Source: a virus
Length of the DNA stretch: 20,306 bases
IMG/VR virus record: IMGVR_UViG_3300042549_003874
Location: 1 to 20,306 of that record
Strand: one strand, 5' to 3'
Below, in pieces: positions 1 through 5,350 of this stretch. Both the position numbers and the translations under genes were made by a program. The notes under the pieces are model-generated. The model saw nothing but the letters and a program-made list of their open reading frames with translations, searched no databases and was not told the origin of the DNA. The stretch's first letter is position 1. The number at the start of each line of letters is the position of its first letter.

Positions 1-116
1 TGCTTGCTTTCGCTGTGATTGCGTGGCAAGTCAAAGTTCTCGGTCTTTTTCTTGCCACGCCACGCTTTAGGAGTGATGCGGCTGAAAGCTCTCGATGCGG
101 CGCGTGCGAAACCCAT
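1..116 (-). CDS. Start of an unidentified gene running off the left edge (partial)
   Basis: The minus strand has GAGGAG about 7 nt before an ATG at 116. The frame stays open to the window edge for 38 codons. It begins MGFARAASRAFSR and continues with a basic stretch (AWRGKKKTENFD), so the N-terminus is strongly positive. It lies 23 nt downstream of the stop of the 580-aa gene and shares its direction, so it is probably the next gene of the same operon. The product is not recognised, and too little is present to name a family. Confidence 0.6.
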   Translation of the reverse strand, partial: MGFARAASRAFSRITPKAWRGKKKTENFDLPRNHSESK

Positions 117-139
117 GGCTCACTCCTCTTAAGATGCAG

Positions 140-1882
140 TTATCGACCTCTGGCAGACCGCCACAGCTTGTTCAGATAAGAACCTATTGGAGGTCTTCCG
201 TATGGCATTTCCACGCCATTATCTGGATCTTGAGGCCCTTGAGGCTCTTGAGAGTATCCATTAAAATAGCCGTCTACTGCACCATACCCTTGTAAGCCGC
301 TATAAATTGCACCAGGCGCACCACCAGCCACAAGTGCGCCCCATGGAGGCATTCTAAATGGCTGTTGTTGAGAGGCCTGCCTGGGATTTTGGCCAGCGTT
401 CCCCATAGTGTTAGGCGAAACAGTGCCTGGGGGAGTTTGGCTTTGTCCGGTCGCTTCAGTTACTGGTGCCATACTCATTTTTGGAACTCTTGGAGGACTA
501 AGCGTTCCTGATTCTGGGTATGTTGCTCCCTGTGGCACTTGAGGAACAGCTGGGCCTGCTGCTTGTGGACTTTGGCTTTGACCTTGACCACCAAACAGGC
601 CTCTCCACGCCGACATTGCCATGCTGCCAAGCGGGTTTGAACCATACGCACTTGGATCGTTAGGGTTTGACGCTTGAACCGGAGGCGTTTGAGTAGGACT
701 AGGCTGTCCAGATGAGTTTTGAGCAGCATTAGACGAGCCGTTAGCTTGTGTCATTTCCGCAGCTCTTCTAGCTCGCCACTCTTTAAAATCAACCCCCCGA
801 ACTCCTCTAGATTTTGCTATCCTCCAGTCCGCAGCAGCTTGACGAGATGCAATTCCAATTTGAGGGTTTGCATTCGCTCTTTCTTGTCCTTGCAAAATGG
901 CAGCTTCTTCGCTGGTCGCACCATCAAATGCTTGCGATCTTAAAGCCGGATTATTGCCAGCTTCCCAACTTCGTCTCAATAGGTCTTGCCTATTTGAAAA
1001 ACCAGACATTGTTGCTCCGCCAAGACCCCTGTTTGGGTCGTTTCTAGTGCTTCTTGGAGGAGGTTCGTACGGGCGGCTTGCTTGTCCTCCAGATTGCTGA
1101 CTAGGAGCTAGTGGCGTTCCGTTTCGCATTCCATTTGACAAAAACGAATAATCCCAATTGCTACCACCCCATTGTGGTCGTTCGGAATCGCTTAACCTTG
1201 CTTGCACATTTCCATTTCTATCGACAAAGTGCGTTTGAGAAAACTGGTCGGGATTAAATGCGCGTCCCCCACGCGCGTCTCTTTCGGCTTGCCGCTGTTC
1301 TATTCCAGCCCTTACTTCAGGAGCTATAACAGGCCTTTGGCTTTCAGGCGCAACAGATCTGTCTGCCTGAACCCGAGGCAGTGGGGCATTTGGGCCAACT
1401 GCATCCTGAACCGGAGCCGTGTTCATCTTGGGGGCTTGCTGCGGACTAAGTGGTGCAGGGGGCTGTGGCCGAGGAGTCATTCCCGCAGCTTGCCCATATG
1501 GAGTCTGAGCAAACTGATCCACCATGCCTCTTGACGGGGCCGGAGAAACCGTGACCCCCAGTGTTGGGCCAACAGGTATTGCCGGTGGGCCTCCAGGTGG
1601 ACGCACTGCTGGTGGGCCAGGTGGCCTGACCGCTGGTAGATTAGATCCTGGCGGGTTCCCAGTAGGAGGGCCTCCTCCAGTGGTTGCCGGTGGCCCATAG
1701 CCTGGACTAGCTGACGGCAATGGATTTGGGGCCACTGGCCGTGGAGCAAATGGCCGTGGAGCCATCGGAGGTGCAACTGGCTGCATGACGCTTTGGACGC
1801 CCTGCGGGTTATTATTCATTGCCGCAGCAGAATTTGGACGCCATTTCGACCGATTTCCGCCCATCGTGACAGGCATAGCCAT
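140..1882 (-). CDS. Pro/Gln/Asn-rich low-complexity protein, 580 aa, unknown function
   Basis: The ATG at 1882 has a strong GGAGGTG ribosome site 5-6 nt upstream. Residues about 30-160 are extremely rich in Pro, Gly and Ala, with runs such as APRPFAPRPVAP and PPGPPAVRPPGGPPA. The middle (about 195-380) is less biased and rich in Arg, Gln and Asn. The C-terminal third is again Gln/Pro/Ser-rich and ends in a basic tail (LNKLWRSARGR). A short motif occurs twice: PKMNTAPVQDAVG in the first half and PKMSMAPVTEATG near residue 480. No catalytic motif, signal peptide or convincing membrane segment is seen. The composition suggests a disordered linker, virion decoration or internal virion protein, which is inference from position beyond the tail and lysis genes. 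No family is recognised. Confidence 0.8.
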   Translation of the reverse strand: MAMPVTMGGNRSKWRPNSAAAMNNNPQGVQSVMQPVAPPMAPRPFAPRPVAPNPLPSASPGYGPPATTGGGPPTGNPPGSNLPAVRPPGPPAVRPPGGPPAIPVGPTLGVTVSPAPSRGMVDQFAQTPYGQAAGMTPRPQPPAPLSPQQAPKMNTAPVQDAVGPNAPLPRVQADRSVAPESQRPVIAPEVRAGIEQRQAERDARGGRAFNPDQFSQTHFVDRNGNVQARLSDSERPQWGGSNWDYSFLSNGMRNGTPLAPSQQSGGQASRPYEPPPRSTRNDPNRGLGGATMSGFSNRQDLLRRSWEAGNNPALRSQAFDGATSEEAAILQGQERANANPQIGIASRQAAADWRIAKSRGVRGVDFKEWRARRAAEMTQANGSSNAAQNSSGQPSPTQTPPVQASNPNDPSAYGSNPLGSMAMSAWRGLFGGQGQSQSPQAAGPAVPQVPQGATYPESGTLSPPRVPKMSMAPVTEATGQSQTPPGTVSPNTMGNAGQNPRQASQQQPFRMPPWGALVAGGAPGAIYSGLQGYGAVDGYFNGYSQEPQGPQDPDNGVEMPYGRPPIGSYLNKLWRSARGR

Positions 1883-1917
1883 GCTTCACCTCCGTACTCT
1901 AATTGTTCTGGTCAACA

Positions 1918-1933
1918 CTGATAATTGTATCAG
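1918..1933 (-). promoter_or_regulatory. Small inverted repeat with an extended -10-like sequence before the 580-aa gene
   Basis: A 6-bp perfect inverted repeat (CTGATA / TATCAG, 4-nt loop) overlaps the stop of the lysine-rich 36-mer. Read on the minus strand it contains TGATACAAT, which matches an extended -10 box (TGnTATAAT) at all but one position. No good -35 box sits at the right distance. It could be a promoter for the 580-aa gene, an operator, or chance. Confidence 0.2.
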
Positions 1934-2040
1934 CATTTTCCTTTCTTGTATTCCTTCTTCTGCATTGACTTAGACTCCTTCTTCTCGTGAGCCTTCGTCT
2001 CTTTTTTCTCGGCCATCTTTGGTGCGGCTTTTTTAGCCAT
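1930..2040 (-). CDS. Lysine-rich 36-aa basic protein
   Basis: A short gene starts at ATG 2040, with GAGGAA 8 nt upstream inside the end of the peptidase gene. The start lies 11 nt after the peptidase stop. The 36 residues are about 40 percent Lys with many Glu, beginning MAKKAAPKMAEKK and ending KKGKC. The pattern of alternating KK and E every 6-8 residues (EKKETKAHEKKESKS) would form a charged helix. There is no signal peptide. Possible roles are nucleic-acid binding or virion DNA condensation, which is inference. The longer 92-codon reading of this frame runs back into the peptidase gene and lacks a better start. Confidence 0.6.
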   Translation of the reverse strand: MAKKAAPKMAEKKETKAHEKKESKSMQKKEYKKGKC

Positions 2041-2051
2041 AGTCTGGTTCC

Positions 2052-2843
2052 TCAAGCAAGAATCGGTGGTAGATTTGACGGATCGGCCACAGTGGCACTG
2101 ACGCAGTAGGCATCCCACCCTCTGCCTTCTACGTTTCTCTCGGTAATCCAGCAGTAGCCATTCCAGCCCCACTGAGTTCCCCATGAGTTTTGCATCAAGA
2201 TGGCCCATTTTCCGCTGGGCAATCGCTTCATTCCCACTCCGCCTGTTACAGCGTGATTGTGCATTCCGGCTCGGTTGCCTGGGACTCCATCTTTGTCGAG
2301 AACGTTAAAATTGGCGTTGACCGGCACTGAAAAGTTAAATGGCATTCTGAGCTGTGCGGCAATACATAAGTCTTTAAAGGTGTTGAGTCTGTATCCGATC
2401 TCAACCTTGAACCGCTTGGCGTCATCTCTGGCCGACTGAGGAATTCGTGAAGGATTAATTGTCGCATAAGGAACCAGCGGCTCAGAGCAAGTACCCTTGT
2501 TTTCAAGGTAGACCAGAGCTTCCGCAATATTCGATCCAACGTCCCAACCATTACATAGATCAGCATAGACGAGCCAAGGACTGAGAGCGACATAAGCAGC
2601 ACCAGAAACGTACCGAGCGATTTCCAGACTGCTTGCCGCTGCATGGCCATTGCAAGCCCCTTTTCCATTCTGGTCTTTCACCTTAACCGGATACTTTGGG
2701 TCGTCCCTCAGGTCGAATTCTTCCCATTCGCTTTCGGGGATGTCTGGGAGTTGCTTGCCAGTGGCCAGCATGAGCGTGGATTCATGGCTTCCCAGGTATC
2801 TCAGCTCGCCGTCAGGTGTCACCCAGCCAAGCAGATTGCTCAC
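2052..2843 (-). CDS. Papain-family (C1) cysteine peptidase
   Basis: The 263-aa protein carries the papain signature. VKDQNGKGACNGHAA (residues about 55-69) gives oxyanion Gln58 and nucleophile Cys64. MHNHAVTGGVG gives catalytic His197, and QNSWGTQWGWNGYCWI gives Asn219 followed by the usual WG..GY block. About 50 residues precede the catalytic domain, shorter than most C1 propeptides. No clear signal peptide is seen. The start is GTG at 2843, with GGAGGTG upstream and a GTGA overlap with the preceding thioredoxin-like gene. Position after small membrane proteins and exported proteins suggests a late role: a virion-borne or lysis-stage protease, or one attacking host surface proteins. The family call is secure. 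The biological role is inference. Confidence 0.88.
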   Translation of the reverse strand: MSNLLGWVTPDGELRYLGSHESTLMLATGKQLPDIPESEWEEFDLRDDPKYPVKVKDQNGKGACNGHAAASSLEIARYVSGAAYVALSPWLVYADLCNGWDVGSNIAEALVYLENKGTCSEPLVPYATINPSRIPQSARDDAKRFKVEIGYRLNTFKDLCIAAQLRMPFNFSVPVNANFNVLDKDGVPGNRAGMHNHAVTGGVGMKRLPSGKWAILMQNSWGTQWGWNGYCWITERNVEGRGWDAYCVSATVADPSNLPPILA

Positions 2844-3334
2844 TTGATCACCTCCACCAGCTTGATAATGTCATCCTTGGTCTTGGGACTGACAGACTTG
2901 ACGATTTTTCCTGCCTGATCCTGAAGTATGACGGTCGGTAAACCGATCTGACCAACGGTTTGCTGAAACCCTAGTCGATCTATGTCCGCTTCCCCTGCGA
3001 TGTACGAGCGATACTGTATCCCACGCGATTCTAGCAACTTGCGGATCTCTGGGTCGGTACGCCATGACTGCTGCTCCGGTTTGGATTCATCCACAATAAC
3101 CGAAAACCACTTGATTCCACTGACCGGCTGAGGCTTTTCATCCTCGTCTGGTACTGGTGGCGGGACAGGTCGAACACCACCCTGTTCGATGGCGATGACA
3201 CTTCCACTGGCCTTGCCCACAAAGTAGGTAAATCCAGCGTGGCTAAACACCACCCGTTCCTCGACTGCTGGCGGAACCAGAGTCGAGGGAACAGGCTGTT
3301 GAGCCAGTAGAACTGCGATCAGAAGTCCGATCAC
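2840..3334 (-). CDS. Secreted thioredoxin-fold-like protein without CxxC
   Basis: The preferred start is GTG at 3334, 6-7 nt after GGGAGGT and forming a GTGA overlap with the upstream stop. The ATG at 3349 has no ribosome site. The 164-aa product begins with a hydrophobic signal-like segment (MIGLLIAVLLAQQPVPS), followed by a Pro-rich linker around residues 50-70. The C-terminal half resembles a thioredoxin fold: a beta strand (IKWFSVIVDES), helix, then GLPTVILQDQAGKIVKS with the cis-Pro position before strand 4. There is no Cys in the protein, so it cannot be a redox thioredoxin. It is coupled to the papain-like peptidase gene by a 4-nt overlap, so the two may act together outside the cytoplasm. 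The fold assignment is moderate and the function unknown. Confidence 0.7.
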   Translation of the reverse strand: MIGLLIAVLLAQQPVPSTLVPPAVEERVVFSHAGFTYFVGKASGSVIAIEQGGVRPVPPPVPDEDEKPQPVSGIKWFSVIVDESKPEQQSWRTDPEIRKLLESRGIQYRSYIAGEADIDRLGFQQTVGQIGLPTVILQDQAGKIVKSVSPKTKDDIIKLVEVIK

Positions 3335-3519
3335 AGGCCGACCTCCCATTGAACAGATTTAAGCTGAGACTGAATCGACTCTTCACGCTGGTTCATTGCC
3401 AGTTTGACGCTGGCCTCGTCGATGCTCACCAGCTCACCGTTGGCCAGCTTGGAGAGCAATTCGCGGATCACCTCTACGATGATCGGAGTTAACAGGCGGA
3501 TGATGATCTTGCTGATCAT
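3331..3519 (-). CDS. Small amphipathic protein, 62 aa, unknown
   Basis: It starts at ATG 3519 in an ATGA overlap with the preceding gene and ends in a GTGA overlap with the thioredoxin-like gene, so it is firmly part of this operon. The N-terminus is hydrophobic and may associate with the membrane (MISKIIIRLLTPIIVEVIRE, residues 1-20). The rest is a charged helix rich in Glu and Gln. No family is recognised. Together with its neighbours it may belong to a membrane or lysis set, but nothing in the sequence proves this. Confidence 0.65.
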   Translation of the reverse strand: MISKIIIRLLTPIIVEVIRELLSKLANGELVSIDEASVKLAMNQREESIQSQLKSVQWEVGL

Positions 3520-3749
3520 TTGCTTGCTTCCACTTCATAAATGTAAATTGCTTTGGGGCTGAATAAGCCGCGAGGTTTGGCCAAGAGGAATCTTGGTGGT
3601 CGTGGTTTGCCGTTGATGGGACGTGGAGGCAGGAATTGAACCTTGACCTCTTTTTGCTCGACTGTGGTGGTCGTTGTGGTCACTGTCTGCTTTGGACACT
3701 GGCCGGACTGACAGGATTGAGCTGCAAGAACGATGTACTCTGCGAACAA
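3516..3749 (-). CDS. Short exported or lipoprotein-like protein, 77 aa
   Basis: The likely start is TTG at 3749, preceded by AGGTGA (spacing 4-5 nt). No ATG or GTG is available in a sensible place. The product begins MFAEYIVLAAQSCQSGQC, a short hydrophobic stretch ending in a Cys that could be a degenerate lipobox or short signal. It then has a Thr run (TVTTTTTTVEQKE) and a Pro/Lys/Arg-rich C-terminal half. It ends in an ATGA overlap with the next gene. No family is recognised. The unusual start and short hydrophobic segment leave export uncertain. Confidence 0.5.
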   Translation of the reverse strand: MFAEYIVLAAQSCQSGQCPKQTVTTTTTTVEQKEVKVQFLPPRPINGKPRPPRFLLAKPRGLFSPKAIYIYEVEASK

Positions 3750-3779
3750 GGATCACCTTACCTCTCTTGGGTTTAGGGT

Positions 3780-3876
3780 ATGTTCCCGAAACAGATTTCG
3801 GGAACATTTGTCAACCATTTTCCCGACATCAGGAAAATGGTAACCGTCTCGCCTGTCCTCTCGACGGTGAGACGGT
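3780..3876 (-). promoter_or_regulatory. Three consecutive hairpins in an intergenic gap
   Basis: This fills most of the 142-nt gap between two genes. Hairpin 1 (3780-3807) has a 12-bp perfect stem, ATGTTCCCGAAA with TTTCGGGAACAT, and a 4-nt loop. Hairpin 2 (3814-3841) has a 10-bp perfect stem, ACCATTTTCC with GGAAAATGGT, and an 8-nt loop. Hairpin 3 (3843-3876) has an 8-bp perfect stem, ACCGTCTC with GAGACGGT, extended by three inner pairs including one G-U. The stems are unrelated in sequence. None is followed by a clear T-run on the minus strand, so a simple intrinsic terminator is not supported. A TTGACA sits between hairpins 2 and 1 on the minus strand but lacks a matching -10 box. Confidence 0.7.
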
Positions 3877-3891
3877 AGGCGGGGAGACTGC

Positions 3892-4077
3892 TCACTTCTT
3901 CGGGTCTCTCAGAGACCTGCGGTAAGCTGCTACGGCGTAGATGATTGCCGCCAATGCGTACATGGTCTGAGGGATTGACGGATCGACAGAACTGCCTTGA
4001 ACCGCTTTATCTGTGACGATTTGAGCCACAGGCACAATCCATCCATAGTCAGGGTTGATGACTTCTTCGATCCGCAT
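3892..4077 (-). CDS. Small single-pass membrane protein, 61 aa
   Basis: The start at ATG 4077 lies 4 nt after the stop of the preceding small membrane protein, and the upstream part of the open frame overlaps that gene. The product MRIEEVINPDYGW... has one hydrophobic segment near the C-terminus (TMYALAAIIYAVAAY, about residues 38-52), followed by a basic tail (RRSLRDPKK) that should face the cytoplasm. It sits in a run of four small genes, three of them for membrane proteins, after the tail fibres, where lysis genes are often found. A holin-accessory or membrane-anchor role is possible but unproven. Confidence 0.6.
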   Translation of the reverse strand: MRIEEVINPDYGWIVPVAQIVTDKAVQGSSVDPSIPQTMYALAAIIYAVAAYRRSLRDPKK

Positions 4078-4081
4078 GTCA

Positions 4082-4300
4082 TCAGCCCTTTGGTGCTGGT
4101 GGCGTTTGGCCAGAGTTGAGATAGATGAGCGTTTGGGCGATTCCGAACGCCAATGCCATGCCCAATGGGCTGGTGGTTGCAATAATCGAGTCAAGGTGTT
4201 GGCTCAGAACGCCAAGTGCCGTCACAGTTCCTGCAAGAGCCATGCGAATAATTATCGCTCTGGCTTGCTGGGCGTTGATTTGTCCAATCCAGTCGTTCAT
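4082..4300 (-). CDS. Two-segment membrane protein, 72 aa, holin candidate
   Basis: ATG at 4300 follows AAGGA by about 8 nt. The protein has a polar N-terminus (MNDWIGQINAQQAR), a hydrophobic helix (about residues 16-34, AIIIRMALAGTVTALGVL), a short loop, a second helix (about 43-61, TSPLGMALAFGIAQTLIYL) and a short Pro-rich tail. Size and topology fit a class II holin, but these features are not specific. No holin family signature is recognised by eye. The neighbours on both sides are small membrane or charged proteins. Confidence 0.65.
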   Translation of the reverse strand: MNDWIGQINAQQARAIIIRMALAGTVTALGVLSQHLDSIIATTSPLGMALAFGIAQTLIYLNSGQTPPAPKG

Positions 4301-4311
4301 ATCGGAGTCCT

Positions 4312-4557
4312 TCAGATTGGCCGAGGTTTGGGTGGCACTGGGATGACGGATGGGTTCCAGACGTAGTTTGGATCGTCCAGATAGTTTTGGAACACTGGTG
4401 GAGGAACATTGATGAGCTGGGTGACCAACTGGGCGTGCTTTCTGGAATCCACTGAATACCGTTCAATAGCCTTTTGGCGTGCGAGACGTTTCGCCATTTC
4501 TTCAGGCGTTGGCTTTTGTCTGCCTATCATCCAGTTAAGAAATTCTCTGCCTGTCAT
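4312..4557 (-). CDS. Unknown charged 81-aa protein
   Basis: ATG at 4557 is in an ATGA overlap with the preceding membrane-protein gene. The N-terminal half is basic and helical (PTPEEMAKRLARQKAIERY, residues about 16-34). The C-terminus is Pro-rich (VIPVPPKPRPI). No signal peptide or membrane span is present, so it is probably cytoplasmic or a virion component. No family is recognised. Placement between two holin-like genes suggests it may be translated with them. Confidence 0.6.
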   Translation of the reverse strand: MTGREFLNWMIGRQKPTPEEMAKRLARQKAIERYSVDSRKHAQLVTQLINVPPPVFQNYLDDPNYVWNPSVIPVPPKPRPI

Positions 4558-4763
4558 TTGGATATCCCCTTTGGAACGGTAAAGCAGTGGCCCAGTACAA
4601 TCCCCACCCCGAGAGCAAAGCTGAGACTGTGCTGATTGACTTCCCAGATCGCTTCAGACCATGTCACGCCGCCGCTTTGCCACTTGATCAGATCAACAAT
4701 CAGCAGCACGATTGCAACTGCGATCAACACGACAAAGTTCTTGGCGGCAGTGCTGAAGGTCAT
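4554..4763 (-). CDS. Two-segment membrane protein, 69 aa, holin candidate
   Basis: ATG at 4763 shares one base with the stop of the 192-aa gene (TGATG). The first hydrophobic segment is very strong (about residues 9-27, NFVVLIAVAIVLLIVDLI). The second is weaker (about 46-62, SLSFALGVGIVLGHCFT). A short tail with Lys follows. Length and topology fit a small holin. With the 72-aa protein nearby, the phage may encode a holin/antiholin pair. This is inference from topology and position, since holins share little sequence. Confidence 0.65.
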   Translation of the reverse strand: MTFSTAAKNFVVLIAVAIVLLIVDLIKWQSGGVTWSEAIWEVNQHSLSFALGVGIVLGHCFTVPKGISK

Positions 4764-5341
4764 CAGATTGGCCCGTTAGCAGTTCCGTTGGATGTCCCGT
4801 TGCCGTTGTTTGTGGGCCAGAGCGGTGGCAGGGATGCGAAGAATTCGCCCACTGTTGGAACTGCCTGAGTGCCAGCTTGGACAGCCTGCACCATGTTGTA
4901 AAACAAGCTCCAGATTGAGTCGCGGTAAGCGATTGCGGCATCACCTTCAGACCTGTAAGTTGTGATGTTGCTCAGTGTCCAGCTTGTAGCTGAAAGAATG
5001 CTGTCATATTGCTTTACGGACACCGCTTGATCAAGAAATGAGCCGATACCGTTGCCGATTTCGGTGAGCCTTTGAATGACGTATGCTTGCTGCTCTTCTG
5101 CCGTCAGATCAACGACCGTCCATGTATCGCTCACAAATGTGCCATCGAAAGCAAAGCTCTGAGAAAGCCGCTGTGTGGCAGGGTTAAACGATGGTATGGG
5201 CGATGGAGTGTATGGGTAATAGCCGTATGTGGCTAAGGATGCATCATCCAAGGCGTTGAAGTTGGAGACAGTCGTGAATGACTGTGGTAGCCACTGTGGG
5301 CCTGAGATTTGACCGTTTGGCGATACTTGGCAATATTGCAT
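4763..5341 (-). CDS. Tail-fibre-associated protein, 192 aa
   Basis: ATG at 5341 has AAGGAG 6 nt upstream. The protein starts MQYCQVSPNGQISGPQWLP. A middle block (FDGTFVSDTWTVVDLTAEEQQAY, in part) resembles the substrate-sequence plus 'DLT.EE' region often found in small proteins encoded beside phage tail fibres. The region after it is helical, and residues about 175-192 are Asn/Gly/Thr-rich. No membrane span is present. It directly follows two large fibre genes, supporting a role in fibre assembly or the distal tail. The family link is from memory of similar proteins and is only moderate. Confidence 0.6.
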   Translation of the reverse strand: MQYCQVSPNGQISGPQWLPQSFTTVSNFNALDDASLATYGYYPYTPSPIPSFNPATQRLSQSFAFDGTFVSDTWTVVDLTAEEQQAYVIQRLTEIGNGIGSFLDQAVSVKQYDSILSATSWTLSNITTYRSEGDAAIAYRDSIWSLFYNMVQAVQAGTQAVPTVGEFFASLPPLWPTNNGNGTSNGTANGPI

Positions 5342-5350
5342 GTTTGCTCC

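Noticed and set aside
1202-1534. Plus-strand open frame inside the 580-aa gene
   Set aside because: It lies fully within a well-supported minus-strand gene, has no ribosome site and the product has no recognisable features. The other plus-strand open frames in the window are shadows for the same reason.
2840-3349. Redox-active thioredoxin
   Set aside because: The protein contains no cysteine, so there is no CxxC active site.
3810-3830. TTGACA between hairpins on the minus strand as a promoter
   Set aside because: No acceptable -10 box lies 15-19 nt downstream; the sequence at that spacing is TTTCGG.
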